Source: Chloroflexota bacterium
GTDB lineage: Bacteria > Chloroflexota > Ktedonobacteria > Ktedonobacterales > Ktedonobacteraceae
Direction of reading: 5' to 3'
Length of the DNA: 64,000 nt
NCBI GenBank assembly: GCA_902810755.1
Contig: CADDYT010000002.1
Span: 1-64,000, forward strand
The notes under the pieces were generated by a model that saw only the letters and a list, made by a program, of their open reading frames with translations, made no database searches and was not told where the DNA came from. Below, piece by piece: positions 17,071-26,794 of this stretch. Position numbers and translations under genes: made by a program. How positions within the stretch are numbered: the first letter of the stretch is position 1; every line of letters begins with the position of its first letter.

Positions 17071-17922
17071 ATGGAACTTTCGCTGCGGCTGGATACGCTG
17101 GGCATGGTGGAGATGAATTACTTACGTAGCCGAGACCGCTATCGAGACTGGCCCCCGTTTCAACTGCTCGCCGCTTCACGCCAGGCCAGAATTATGGCTT
17201 ATCTGACCCATGACGTGGCTGAGCAGCTTCACGAGCAAATATTGATGGTAGAAGCCGCTATAGGATTGGGTATTGATGATGATGAAGATGAGGAAGAGGA
17301 CGAAGATGAGGAGGAACTGAGCGAGGAAGAGCAGGAACTGGAACTTGAAAGCACTGGCGGCGAGGGCGGGAAGACGCAGGAACGCGAAAGCAGTTCGTTT
17401 TCGCCCTCCTTTGCCCAGGCGCTGGAACGGCTCAATGAACTGGCGCGGCAGCGGCTGCCGGAGGCATCCAGCGGCACGACCGGCGAGAATATTCCTTCTC
17501 TGCCCGGCGACCTCCCTGCCGAGATCGAGGCCGCGCTAACGGAAGAGGATGCTATAGAGCAGTTGCAAGAAGCATTTTTGCAAATGATGGCGGTAGTGCG
17601 CGAACTGGCAGAGGAAATGGCTACCGACGCGCTGAAATTGACCGGTCGTTTCCGCTGCGGGCGCACGAAGATCGAATTTGTGCAGGCTGAAATCAGCGAT
17701 GAGGAGGAGGATGAAGACGAAAACGAAGAGGAGGAGGGCGGAGATGAGGATCGCGAGATTGAGCTGCTGATGGTGCTGCAACTCTATGAGGAAGGCCACA
17801 CGCGCCCGGACGATCTGCCCGCCGTCGAACTGCAACTCGATGTCGACGACTTTGAACGCCTGCACGAAACGCTCGATATCGCTTTCGAGCATGAGAGGCG
17901 CAGCAGTCGCCGCCGCCGCTAA
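17071..17922 (+). CDS. Acidic protein of unknown function, divergent from cassette A
   Basis: About 283 residues and strongly acidic. The first 60 residues look folded (SLRLDTLGMVEMNYLRSRDRY), then come a first Asp/Glu run (near 17271-17340), a Ser/Pro-rich linker, a helical part with LREAFLQ-like spacing, a second Asp/Glu run (17698-17757) and a final LQLDVDDFERLHETLDIAFEH before a basic tail. No family recognised. The start ATG 17071 follows GGAG with a 9-nt spacer; an in-frame ATG at 16999 has no such site. A strong promoter lies upstream. Divergence from the cassette A sigma gene hints at a link, but this is unproven. Confidence 0.75.
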   Translation: MELSLRLDTLGMVEMNYLRSRDRYRDWPPFQLLAASRQARIMAYLTHDVAEQLHEQILMVEAAIGLGIDDDEDEEEDEDEEELSEEEQELELESTGGEGGKTQERESSSFSPSFAQALERLNELARQRLPEASSGTTGENIPSLPGDLPAEIEAALTEEDAIEQLQEAFLQMMAVVRELAEEMATDALKLTGRFRCGRTKIEFVQAEISDEEEDEDENEEEEGGDEDREIELLMVLQLYEEGHTRPDDLPAVELQLDVDDFERLHETLDIAFEHERRSSRRRR

Positions 17923-18043
17923 TGATGAACTTTTCCAACGTAGTACGACCTTCGTCTCACCCGCAGGCGCTCGATGCAATCGGCGCCTACGAGGGCTATT
18001 GAAGACTATTCCGGTAAAAAATTATCATCACGATACGGATTTG

Positions 18044-18072
18044 TTGCGATAAAAGATTCAGCAGAGTATAAT
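18044..18072 (+). promoter_or_regulatory. Promoter for the methyltransferase operon
   Basis: TTGCGA (18044-18049), a 17-nt spacer and a perfect TATAAT (18067-18072). The start site would be near 18079, about 75 nt before the ATG at 18155. It would drive the methyltransferase, S9 peptidase and MBL-fold genes, which are 25 and 5 nt apart. Confidence 0.65.
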
Positions 18073-18154
18073 AGCGTGGGTGGTAGAGAGACTGATGTTG
18101 AGCAGATCAAAGCAGGTACATACCAACCTTGAAAACGAAAAAGGAGCCATTTCT

Positions 18155-19018
18155 ATGCCGACCATCCATCCAAAGGACGAAAACCCGTACATTCTTGATG
18201 CAGAGAGCGCCGCGGAGATGACTCGCTTATTGCAGCAGGATCAGTTGTTAACGAAGGGCATGGGCGCGTTGCTGCCCGCGCAGATTGATCCCGCGCAGAT
18301 ACACGATGTGCTGGATATTGGCTGCGGCCCCGGCGGCTGGGTGCGCGATGTCGCCTTTACCTATCCAGAGATGGAGGTAACTGGTTTCGATCTTGCCTCG
18401 CGAACCGTCGAGTATGCGCAGGCTATGGCAAAGGCGCAACGGCTGGATAATGCCCACTACGTGGTCATGGACGCGCTCAAGCCGTTGGGGTTTCCCGATA
18501 ACTCCTTCGATTTCGTCAATGGCCGTTTCCTCTTTGGCTTCATGTCGAAGACTACGTGGCCGCAACTGGTAAAAGAATGTATCCGCATTCTGCGCCCCGG
18601 CGGCTTTCTGCGCCTGACCGAGGCTGAAGTGCCTATGGGTACCAGCCTCGCGGCGGAGAAACTTTATCATAAGCTTGCTGAGGCGATGAGCAAAGGCGGC
18701 AGGACGTTTTCTCCCGATGGCAGGCTGGTGGGTGTGATACCGGTGATCGGCGCGCTGCTGCGCGAAGCCGGATTTCAGCAGGTGCAGCATACCGCTCACA
18801 TCCTCGAATGCTCCGCCGGCCAGGAAGCCTGGCACAGCTTCTATCAGGATTTCAAGATTGGCGTAGCCCTGGGCGAGCCGTTTCTGCTGAAGGCTGGAGT
18901 CATATCGAAGGAGGAGTACGATGCAGCGTACCAGCAGGCGCTGGCGGATATCTTAAGCGATGATTTTTGTGGCATCTGGCTCTATGCCAGCGTGGTGGGC
19001 CAGAAGCCTGCAGGCTAG
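18155..19018 (+). CDS. SAM-dependent class I methyltransferase
   Basis: About 287 residues. Motif I is VLDIGCGPGGWVRD, followed by the acidic strand end GFDLASRTVEYA and the post-motif stretch FPDNSFDFVNGRF, then RILRPGGFLRLTE. This is a Methyltransf_11/25-type Rossmann enzyme; the acceptor substrate cannot be read from the sequence. The start ATG 18155 follows AAGGAG with an 8-nt spacer; a longer frame from 18080 overlaps the promoter. It is the first gene of a plus-strand operon ahead of the S9 peptidase. Confidence 0.9.
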   Translation: MPTIHPKDENPYILDAESAAEMTRLLQQDQLLTKGMGALLPAQIDPAQIHDVLDIGCGPGGWVRDVAFTYPEMEVTGFDLASRTVEYAQAMAKAQRLDNAHYVVMDALKPLGFPDNSFDFVNGRFLFGFMSKTTWPQLVKECIRILRPGGFLRLTEAEVPMGTSLAAEKLYHKLAEAMSKGGRTFSPDGRLVGVIPVIGALLREAGFQQVQHTAHILECSAGQEAWHSFYQDFKIGVALGEPFLLKAGVISKEEYDAAYQQALADILSDDFCGIWLYASVVGQKPAG

Positions 19019-19043
19019 CAACTAGAACGCGGAGTATATTGCG

Positions 19044-21098
19044 ATGACGCGAACAATGACCATTGAGGATCTGTACCGTATCAAGTTTGTGAGCCAGCCG
19101 CGCATCTCGCCGGATGGGCAGCGCATGGCCTTTGTCGTGACCCACATTGATGAGCGCAAGCACGATTATCGTTCGTCTATCTGGGTGACGGAGAGCGTGG
19201 GCGGCGAACCCCGGCGCTTTACCACCGGCACCGCAAAGGCCAACAATCCCGCCTGGTCGCCCGACGGTCGCTGGCTGGCCTTTGTTACCGACCGCGAGGG
19301 CGAGCCTCCTGCTGGCGCGAAGGATGAGAAAGAGCAGAAAAAACACGGCAAGGGCAAGCCGCAAATCTGGCTCATTCCCTCCGATGGCGGTGAGGCTCAC
19401 CAGCTCACCTTTATGCAGCACGGCGCCTCTAACCCCGTCTGGTCGCCCGATAGCAAGCGCCTGCTTTTCAGCGCGCAGGTCGGCCCGGAGGATGAAGAAG
19501 GCGAGGATGGCAAGCCGCTGCCCAAAGCGCGGGTCATCGACCGTCTCTGGTACCGCCTCGATGGCGTTGGCTATATCTACGAGCGGCGTTCGCATCTTTT
19601 CCTCATCGACGTTGCCGGGGGCGAGCCGCAGCAGCTTACCGATGGCGACTGGGATGATAGCGACCCTGCGTGGTCGCCGGATGGCTCAACCGTCGCCTTC
19701 ACCTCAAGCCGGGAAGAAGACCGCTGGCGTCTGCCCACGCCGGATGTCTATACCCTGCGCATTCAGGATGGCAAAGTGGGTGAGTTGCGTCGCCTGACCG
19801 ACGGCTCGCTCGCCTGCGGTTCGCCTGCATGGTCGCGAGACGGCAAGACTATCGCCTTCCTGGCCGCGACCAAATATCGCTCAGGCGGCCATAATGACCT
19901 CTACCTCATCCCTGCCAGCAGCGTCGAAAGCGCGGCTACCTGCCTGACGAAGGATTTTGAGGGCAGTATGATGGACTGGACAAATAGCGACATGGGCGAT
20001 GACCACCTCATGCCCCGGCCCGTCTGGTCTGCCGACGACAGAACGCTCTACGCGCTGGCCTCCTATCACGGCGCCTCGCGTATCTATGCCATCCCGGTCA
20101 GCGGCGCGGGGACGAATCCGGCGACGCTCACGCCGGGTGAGGTACATGTGCGCGACTTCAGCGCCGATGCCAGCGCCGATAAGCTGGCCCTGCTGCTCGG
20201 CAGCGCCACGCGCCCGCCTGAGGTCTACATCTGCTCGCCTGCCCAGCCCGGCGAACTGCGCCGCGTTACCGGCTTCAACGACGAACTCTTCGCGGAACTG
20301 ATTCTCTCCACGCCGGAATATATGCCCTACACCGGCTATGAGGGCTGGCCGATGGATGGCTGGATTCTCAAGCCGCAGAACTTTGACCCGACGAAGAAGT
20401 ATCCGCTCATCCTGGAGATTCATGGCGGCCCCGCGACACAATACGGTTATGGCTTCTTCCACGAGATGCAGGTGCTGGCGGCCGCCGGTTACGTCATCCT
20501 CTACACCAACCCGCGCGGCAGCATCGGTTACGGGCGCGACTTCGCGCTGGCTGTGCGCGGCGCCTGGGGCGAGAAGGACTCGCTGGACATCATGGCGGGC
20601 GTCGATGCCCTGCTGGCAAAGGGCTATATCGACGAGCGGCGCATGGGCGTCACCGGCGGCAGCTACGGGGGATTCATGACCAACTGGCTCATCGGCCATA
20701 CCGACCGCTTCAAGGCCGCCGTCACGCAGCGCAGCGTCGTCAACCTGGCCTCCGATTTCGGCAGCAGCGACTTCGGCTGGGTCTTTGCCGATGATGAGAT
20801 GGATACGACGCCCTGGGAAGACCTGGATCGCTACATGGAGCGTTCGCCCATCAAGTATGTCAAGAATATGCACACGCCGCTGCTGATCCTGCACAGCGAG
20901 CAAGACCTGCGCTGCAATATCGAGCAGGCGGAGCAGTTGTTCGCCGCGCTCAAATGGCTGGGCCGCGAAGTCCTCTTCGTGCGCTTCGAGGGCCAGAGTC
21001 ACGGCCTCTCGCGCGGCGGCCATCCAAAACTGCGCCTCAGACGCCTGCACCTTATCCAGGACTGGTTTGATAAGTACCTGAAACAGGAGGGGAGCTAA
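19044..21098 (+). CDS. S9 family prolyl oligopeptidase-type peptidase
   Basis: 684 residues. The N-terminal half is a beta-propeller with repeated PD40 motifs (SPDGQRMAFV, SPDGRWLAFV, SPDSKRLLFS, SPDGSTVAFT). The C-terminal alpha/beta-hydrolase domain has GGSYGGF (Ser540), the Asp in HSEQDLRC (Asp621) and the His in GQSHGLSR (His653). This fits dipeptidyl aminopeptidase/acylaminoacyl peptidase types. No signal peptide is seen, so it is cytosolic. It lies 25 nt after the methyltransferase and 5 nt before the MBL-fold gene. Confidence 0.94.
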   Translation: MTRTMTIEDLYRIKFVSQPRISPDGQRMAFVVTHIDERKHDYRSSIWVTESVGGEPRRFTTGTAKANNPAWSPDGRWLAFVTDREGEPPAGAKDEKEQKKHGKGKPQIWLIPSDGGEAHQLTFMQHGASNPVWSPDSKRLLFSAQVGPEDEEGEDGKPLPKARVIDRLWYRLDGVGYIYERRSHLFLIDVAGGEPQQLTDGDWDDSDPAWSPDGSTVAFTSSREEDRWRLPTPDVYTLRIQDGKVGELRRLTDGSLACGSPAWSRDGKTIAFLAATKYRSGGHNDLYLIPASSVESAATCLTKDFEGSMMDWTNSDMGDDHLMPRPVWSADDRTLYALASYHGASRIYAIPVSGAGTNPATLTPGEVHVRDFSADASADKLALLLGSATRPPEVYICSPAQPGELRRVTGFNDELFAELILSTPEYMPYTGYEGWPMDGWILKPQNFDPTKKYPLILEIHGGPATQYGYGFFHEMQVLAAAGYVILYTNPRGSIGYGRDFALAVRGAWGEKDSLDIMAGVDALLAKGYIDERRMGVTGGSYGGFMTNWLIGHTDRFKAAVTQRSVVNLASDFGSSDFGWVFADDEMDTTPWEDLDRYMERSPIKYVKNMHTPLLILHSEQDLRCNIEQAEQLFAALKWLGREVLFVRFEGQSHGLSRGGHPKLRLRRLHLIQDWFDKYLKQEGS

Positions 21099-21103
21099 CA
21101 GGT

Positions 21104-24100
21104 ATGCAGGTTGCCTTTCTGGGTGGAGCGAGTGGTGTGGGGGCCAGTTGCGTAGCGATCGAACTGGCCGATCAGTGGATTGTCGTCGATGCCGGAGTGC
21201 GCACGGGCAATAATGCGGATCCGCTGCCCGATCTGGCGCAGCTGGAGGGCAAGGATGTGCGCGCCATCTTTGTTACGCATGCCCACGCCGACCACATCGG
21301 CGCGTTGCCGCTGCTGCATCGCGCCTTCCCGGCCACGCCCATCTTCGCCTCACGAGGCACCATGCTGCTGATGGAAGTCATGCTTGCCGACGCGCTGCGG
21401 GTCATGGCGAAGCGGGCAGCAGAAGAGATGGAACTGCCGCTCTACCCGGAATCGCTGGTAGCGGGCATGCTGACACAGGTGCGACCGCTGCCGGTCGGCG
21501 AGTCGCTGACGCTGCCCATGCTGCCCGGCATCACGATTCAGGCCACGCGCGCCGGCCATATTGCCGGGGCCGTCAGCATCGCCTTTGAGGCGGCGGATGG
21601 CTCGGTCGTCGTCTCCGGCGATATTAGCAGTACGCCGCAGCGTACTGTCCCAGGCGCGGTTCCCCCATCGCTCAAACGCTGCGATCTGCTGGTGCTGGAA
21701 TCGACCTATGGCGCGCGGCTGCACCCCAACCGGCAGGCGGAGGAGCAGCGACTGGCGCTGGCTGTTGCCGGGGGGCTGGAACGCGGCGGCCATGTTCTCA
21801 TTCCCTGCTTTGGCCTGGGCAGAGGGCAGGAAATCCTGCTGCTGTTGCAGGCGGCGCAGGAGCAGGGCCAGATTCCCGATTTCCCCATCTATGTTGACGG
21901 CCTCGTGCGTCGCGTCTGCACCACCTACCAGCTTATTCCCGAATTTCTCACGCCGCGCCTGCAACGGCAGATTCGCAAGGGCTATCTCCCCTTCAGCGGG
22001 CCGAATATCAACTTTGTGCGCGATGAACGCGAGCGCGAGCGCATTCTGGCCGGTCCTCCTGCCTGCATTCTTTCCAGCAGCGGCATGCTCACAGGCGGCC
22101 CCAGCGTCTGGTATGCTGGTCGGCTGGCTCCTGACCCCAACGCCTCTATTCTCATCACCGGCTACCAGGACGAAGAATCGCCGGGCCGCAAATTGCTCGA
22201 CCTTGCCGAACAGAAACGCAACACGCTGGAACTCAACGGGCAGCAGGTGCAGGTACAATGCACGGTAGCGAAATATAGCCTGAGCGCGCATGCCGATGGC
22301 GGTGAGCTTGCCGCCTTTGCCGCCGCCCTCAAGCCGCGCACCGTCGCCCTCGTTCACGGCGATGAAGAGGCCCGCAACGCCTTGCGTTCCCTGCTGACCG
22401 ATACCGAGGTTGTCCTGCCGCTCAACGGCAGCAGCCTGACACTTGAGGCGAAACAGGCGAAGAAGCGCGCGCAGGAAGAATCCGCCGCTGCCGTCGTGGC
22501 GCTGCCGAGGGGCATTGGCGGCGGCAAAGAGTTCGAGTATCCCGATGTCGAGCGGCTCTGGCGCGCTGTCGTTGAAGTTCCTACACTGCGTATCGTCACG
22601 GCGCGCGAGCTGGCGCTGGTCTGGTATGGCGAGGCGACGGAGGAGACGACGGAAAGCATCCTCTATGTGCTGGCGCAGGATTACGAGCAACGCTACTTTA
22701 TCCACCAGTCCGCGCTGGAAGAGGCGTATCGTGTGCGCGGGCAGCAGGAAGAACTGGCTGGCGATTTCCTGAGCGAGCTGCCCGGCAGCATCATTTTGCT
22801 GCTGGTCAGTCCTGAAAGCGCCAAGCCTGCCATCTGCCGTTCGATTGAGCCGGGGGCCGCCGTGCGCGCCTATCTGCCCAGAGGCGTCTCGCAGGAACGC
22901 ACGCGCTTCCCTTTCTCCGCCATTCTTGAAGTGCTGGGTCCGGCGCCGCAGGATATCCTGCACTCCTATCAGAGCGCCTCGGCCTACCTGGCCGATCTGG
23001 TCAAGGCCATGAGACGCATTCGGCGCAACATCTCCGCGCACAGCCTGGCGCGCCAGTGCGAGGAAGATGTGGCCTATACGCTGTCAGACCTGTGCGCGAT
23101 GGCCGGGCTGTTCCCGCAATCGCTGCATGACCGACTGGCGCTGGCAAAGGTCCTGCAACAGCACCCGCGCCTGTTTGTGCAGGATCGCGACCCCTTCGAG
23201 GGCGAAGGGCTGACACTCTACGGGCTGGCCCCGGAGTGGCGCGAGGCTCTTGAGGAACCGGAGGAATTCGAGAAGCCCGATCAGCACTGGATACTCTCCG
23301 TCATTGAACGCTACGTTGGTTCGCCCCCGGATCTCTACCGGCGCAGCGTCGACCCGGACACCGGCGCGGTCGTCCTCTACTTCCACTTCCCGGAGCGCGC
23401 GCAGGAACGCTACGCCGAAGCCGTTGCCGCTGCCTCGGACGAGGCCGGAGTGCCGATCAGCTTCTCGCCCAACGCCCACCAGGGCGCGCTCGCAGGCGCC
23501 GCCCGCCAGTACCTGCCGGAGAGCCTGCGCGCCCTCGGCACGCCCTCGTTCTACTTTGATCGCTCTGTCGTCTCCCTGCGCTGCATGGGGCAGGTGGCGG
23601 AAGAGGACATTATCCGCGCCCAGACCAGATTTTACGAAAAAACCGGCTGGTATCTTGAGCTAGAGGGCGCGACAATCATACGAACAGCGTCACCTGCTCA
23701 AGCACCAGAATATGCCCCGCTGAACGCGCCTGTAGCGCCGTCGGTTAAGCCACCTGAGCCGATGGAGCCTGACATATCTTGTGAGCCTGCTGAGATTGAT
23801 GAGGCTGACGAGTCAGATACAGTGGTTGAAACATCGCCTGTGCTGGCAGCCCCGTTGATCCAGCACGAGGCGATGCAGGTAGCGCAGCGCATGTTGAGCA
23901 GCCTTCCCGGCTATCAGAAGGTGGGGGTCGATATATCAACGGGCAGTTTATTGTTGCGTTTTCACTTCCCGCTTGCTGCACAGACGAAGTATGCACCCAT
24001 TTTTGAGGAGCTTGAGCGGAGGACAGGCTGGCGCGTGAGCGTGAATCCGGCAACAAACCAGCAGGCGCTGGCCGAAATGGCGCGTCAGGTGCTGCCTGCC

Positions 24101-24700
24101 GGGCTTGCCTGCGATGGCACGCCTTCGATTCGCCCGCATCAACAGAAAGTAAGCGTGCAGTACGTGGGCAGCGCGGAAGCTGAGGCTATAGAGCAGGCGA
24201 AGCAGCGTTTTCTGGACGAGACGGGCTGGCAGCTTGAACTGACCTCGCCTGAGAAGCGCATGGCGCAGACGCCAGGGATGGTTCAGGGCGAGGCCATGTC
24301 GCTTGCCAGCGAGATGTTCCGCCAGGCCCCCGACTTCTACCGCGTGGGGGCCGATGGCAAGAAGGGCATCCTCTGGCTGCATTTCTACTTCCCCGACATC
24401 GCCCGCCAACGCTACAAAGAGCAACTGGCCGATGTGGCCCACGCCACCGGCTGGCGCGTCTACGTCTACCCCTATGTGAATCGCGCCGCCCTCATCGACG
24501 CAGCGCGCCGCCTGCTCCCTGAAGGCATCGGCATCGATGGCAAAGCCACTGTCTATGAAGACAGCCGCACCCTGCACCTCACGTGTACCGGCCCGGTTGA
24601 CGCTCAAACGAGAGAACGCATTCAGCAGCAATTTACGGAGGAGACGGGCTGGACGTTTGATCTGCGTTCGTCGGCGGATGAGTACCAGATCTCTTCCTGA
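21104..24700 (+). CDS. MBL-fold beta-CASP ribonuclease-like protein with triplicated C-terminal domain
   Basis: 1198 residues. The N-terminal 460 form a CPSF/RNase J-like nuclease: THAHADHIGAL (His59, His61, Asp63, His64), GDISSTP, the acidic motif in LVLESTYG, SSGMLTGG, SAHADGGEL and LVHGDEEAR. A helical middle part (about 480-725) is unassigned. The rest holds three tandem copies of an approximately 120-residue unit (about 730-850, 923-1045, 1064-1188), each with FHFP or FYFP, a first TGW box (TGWRVSVNP, TGWRVYVYP), a LLP segment and a second ETGW box. The layout of two TGW-containing halves per unit recalls the KH pair of archaeal CPSF1, normally N-terminal; that comparison is from memory. 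Probably an RNA-processing enzyme. Confidence 0.88.
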   Translation: MQVAFLGGASGVGASCVAIELADQWIVVDAGVRTGNNADPLPDLAQLEGKDVRAIFVTHAHADHIGALPLLHRAFPATPIFASRGTMLLMEVMLADALRVMAKRAAEEMELPLYPESLVAGMLTQVRPLPVGESLTLPMLPGITIQATRAGHIAGAVSIAFEAADGSVVVSGDISSTPQRTVPGAVPPSLKRCDLLVLESTYGARLHPNRQAEEQRLALAVAGGLERGGHVLIPCFGLGRGQEILLLLQAAQEQGQIPDFPIYVDGLVRRVCTTYQLIPEFLTPRLQRQIRKGYLPFSGPNINFVRDERERERILAGPPACILSSSGMLTGGPSVWYAGRLAPDPNASILITGYQDEESPGRKLLDLAEQKRNTLELNGQQVQVQCTVAKYSLSAHADGGELAAFAAALKPRTVALVHGDEEARNALRSLLTDTEVVLPLNGSSLTLEAKQAKKRAQEESAAAVVALPRGIGGGKEFEYPDVERLWRAVVEVPTLRIVTARELALVWYGEATEETTESILYVLAQDYEQRYFIHQSALEEAYRVRGQQEELAGDFLSELPGSIILLLVSPESAKPAICRSIEPGAAVRAYLPRGVSQERTRFPFSAILEVLGPAPQDILHSYQSASAYLADLVKAMRRIRRNISAHSLARQCEEDVAYTLSDLCAMAGLFPQSLHDRLALAKVLQQHPRLFVQDRDPFEGEGLTLYGLAPEWREALEEPEEFEKPDQHWILSVIERYVGSPPDLYRRSVDPDTGAVVLYFHFPERAQERYAEAVAAASDEAGVPISFSPNAHQGALAGAARQYLPESLRALGTPSFYFDRSVVSLRCMGQVAEEDIIRAQTRFYEKTGWYLELEGATIIRTASPAQAPEYAPLNAPVAPSVKPPEPMEPDISCEPAEIDEADESDTVVETSPVLAAPLIQHEAMQVAQRMLSSLPGYQKVGVDISTGSLLLRFHFPLAAQTKYAPIFEELERRTGWRVSVNPATNQQALAEMARQVLPAGLACDGTPSIRPHQQKVSVQYVGSAEAEAIEQAKQRFLDETGWQLELTSPEKRMAQTPGMVQGEAMSLASEMFRQAPDFYRVGADGKKGILWLHFYFPDIARQRYKEQLADVAHATGWRVYVYPYVNRAALIDAARRLLPEGIGIDGKATVYEDSRTLHLTCTGPVDAQTRERIQQQFTEETGWTFDLRSSADEYQISS

Positions 24701-24716
24701 CCTGCGAATAGACGAG

Positions 24717-24965
24717 CTATTGCTGCGCGGATGAGAAGCGCAGGATATCTTTGCCCCCTGAGCCGGTGATGGTCATGACATTGCCCGATACGTGCAGCGT
24801 GTCCGCGTGGATGAGGGCCTGCAAGGAGAGATTTTCTTGCTCTCCCTGCGACCCCAGACAGCCTACCAGAGTCATGGCAAAATCATGAAAGCGTACCTGC
24901 GCATTGTTTTGCTCGTCAGCAGCCTGGTAACTACTCCCACTCGTGGCGTTCCCGTGATCTGACAT
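24717..24965 (-). CDS. Possible small protein of unknown function
   Basis: 82 codons from ATG 24965 (the frame is open to 25049, overlapping the cydD start region). The middle has a short hydrophobic stretch (FAMTLVGCLGS) and the end looks like beta strands (ALIHADTLHVSG, MTITGSGG). I know no family. The ribosome-binding site is poor (TATAGG too close to the ATG) and the start lies beside a plus-strand TATAAT (24968-24973) that could serve cydD. It fills an otherwise empty gap between the MBL gene and cydD, but coding is not certain. Confidence 0.4.
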   Translation of the reverse strand: MSDHGNATSGSSYQAADEQNNAQVRFHDFAMTLVGCLGSQGEQENLSLQALIHADTLHVSGNVMTITGSGGKDILRFSSAQQ

Positions 24966-25060
24966 CCTATAATCTATAGCGGACAGGGAATGAAAGAAAA
25001 TGTCACCAATGTCATCACGGAGACGTCTTGCCTGAGAAGCAAACGTCAAAGGGAAGAGAG

Positions 25061-26794
25061 ATGGATAGAGTGTTTTTGCGCTACGTGAGGTATGCGCGTT
25101 TTACCATGTTTCTGACTGTTGCGCTGGGCGTACTTGCGACTCTGGTGCTGATGGCACAGATGAGTCTGCTCAGCGCCATTGTCGATAGTGTTTTCCTGCG
25201 TCATGCGGGGCCGATGCAGGTTGTGCTACCGCTTGCATGGCTGCTGGCTGTGATTGTCTTGCGCGCGGGGCTGATCTGGGGACGCGAATTCACGGCGCGT
25301 CAGGCGGCCATTCGCGTCAAGGCCGAAGTGCGTGAGCGTGTTTTCGCGCACCTGCTGCGCCTGGGACCAGCGTACAGCAAAGGCGAGGCGACGGGCGAAC
25401 TGGTGACGACGATAAGCGAGGGCATCGAACGGCTGGATGCGTATGTCAGCCGCTACCTGCCCCAGCTCGCCTTTTGCCTCGTCATCCCGCTCATGATCGC
25501 CGCCTACGCCTTCTTTCTCGACTGGCCCATCGGCGTGCTGTTGCTCATCACCGGGCCGGTCATCCCGCTGTTGATGATGCTGGTGGGCAGCTATGCCGGG
25601 AGACACGTGCAGAACCAGTGGCTCGCGCTCTCGCGGATGAGCGCCTACTTTCTCGACGCCATCCAGGGCCTGACCACGCTGGAACTTTTCAAGGCGAGCG
25701 GGGCCGCGCAGAAGCGGGTGGCGCAGTTCAGCGAATCTTTCCGCCAGCGCACGCTCAAGATGCTGCGCGTCGCTTTCCTTTCAGGCATGGTGCTGGAATT
25801 TATGACGGCAGCCGCCATTGGCCTGATTGCCGTCGTGCTGGGCGTGCAGTTGCTTAACGAAAATATCCCCTTTGCCTCGGCCTTCCTCATTCTGCTGCTG
25901 ACCCCGGAATTCTACCGACCGCTGCGCGAACTGGGCGTGCAGCGTCACGCGGCCCTGGAAGGACAGGCGGCGGCGCAGCGCATCAATGCCATTCTGGAAA
26001 CGCCACTGCCATACAGCGAAAGTACATCATCGTCCTGCCTGTCTGCCGACCCGCCTGCCATCACCTTCAGCCGCGTTTCATACACCTATGCGCGTAGCAA
26101 ACGTCCCGCGCTTGACGGCATCGATCTGGAACTGCCGCCGCGTTCCTGCACCGCTCTTGTCGGACGCAGCGGCGCGGGCAAAAGCACCCTGGTCAACCTG
26201 CTCCTGCGCTTCATGGATGCGCAAGAGGGCCAGATTACCGTCAATGGCATTCCTCTGGCGCAGTTGCCCGTTGAGGCGTGGCGCGACTCTATCGCTCTGG
26301 TGCCACAGCGCCCGTACCTCTTCTCCGGCAGCGTCTCCGCCAATATCCGACTGGCGCGGGCAGAGGCCGATGACGATGAGGTGCGGCGCGCCGCCGAGCT
26401 TGCCGGAGCAGCCAGCTTCATCGAGCAATTGCCGCAGGGCTATGCCACCGAAATAGGCGAGCATGGAGCGCGGCTGAGCGCGGGGCAGGCGCAGCGACTC
26501 GCTCTCGCCCGCGCCTTCCTCAAAGATGCTCCCCTGCTCATCCTCGACGAGCCAACCTCTAGCCTGGACCCCGAAAGCGAGTTGCTTATCAGGCAGGCGC
26601 TGGAGATGTTGATGCGCGACCGCACCGTGCTGATAATCGCCCATCGCTACAACACCATCGCCGCCGCCGACCGCGTCGCCGTGCTGGAAGAGGGGCGGCT
26701 GGTCGCAGTGGGGGATGTAAGCGCGCTCTTGCGCTCAGAAGGCCAGTACAGCGGGCTGCTGAACGCGGCCAGGAAGGAGCAGTACGCCTTATGA
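25061..26794 (+). CDS. cydD: Thiol reductant ABC exporter, CydD subunit
   Basis: About 577 residues: six membrane segments, then an ATPase domain with Walker A GRSGAGKSTLVN, signature LSAGQAQRLALARA and Walker B LLILDEPTSSLD. In the known pathway CydDC exports glutathione or cysteine to the periplasm and is required to assemble cytochrome bd. Start ATG 25061 follows AAGGGAAGAG. Its stop overlaps the cydC start (ATGA), indicating translational coupling, and cydAB follow, which supports the subunit names. Confidence 0.9.
   Translation: MDRVFLRYVRYARFTMFLTVALGVLATLVLMAQMSLLSAIVDSVFLRHAGPMQVVLPLAWLLAVIVLRAGLIWGREFTARQAAIRVKAEVRERVFAHLLRLGPAYSKGEATGELVTTISEGIERLDAYVSRYLPQLAFCLVIPLMIAAYAFFLDWPIGVLLLITGPVIPLLMMLVGSYAGRHVQNQWLALSRMSAYFLDAIQGLTTLELFKASGAAQKRVAQFSESFRQRTLKMLRVAFLSGMVLEFMTAAAIGLIAVVLGVQLLNENIPFASAFLILLLTPEFYRPLRELGVQRHAALEGQAAAQRINAILETPLPYSESTSSSCLSADPPAITFSRVSYTYARSKRPALDGIDLELPPRSCTALVGRSGAGKSTLVNLLLRFMDAQEGQITVNGIPLAQLPVEAWRDSIALVPQRPYLFSGSVSANIRLARAEADDDEVRRAAELAGAASFIEQLPQGYATEIGEHGARLSAGQAQRLALARAFLKDAPLLILDEPTSSLDPESELLIRQALEMLMRDRTVLIIAHRYNTIAAADRVAVLEEGRLVAVGDVSALLRSEGQYSGLLNAARKEQYAL

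Noticed and set aside
17229..17666. Ser-rich minus-strand frame in the acidic gene
   Set aside because: The poly-Ser is just the antisense of Asp/Glu codons.
21350..23041. A 563-codon open frame on the minus strand inside the MBL gene
   Set aside because: It is a shadow of a high-GC coding region; the plus-strand frame has clear MBL and beta-CASP motifs and the minus translation has none.
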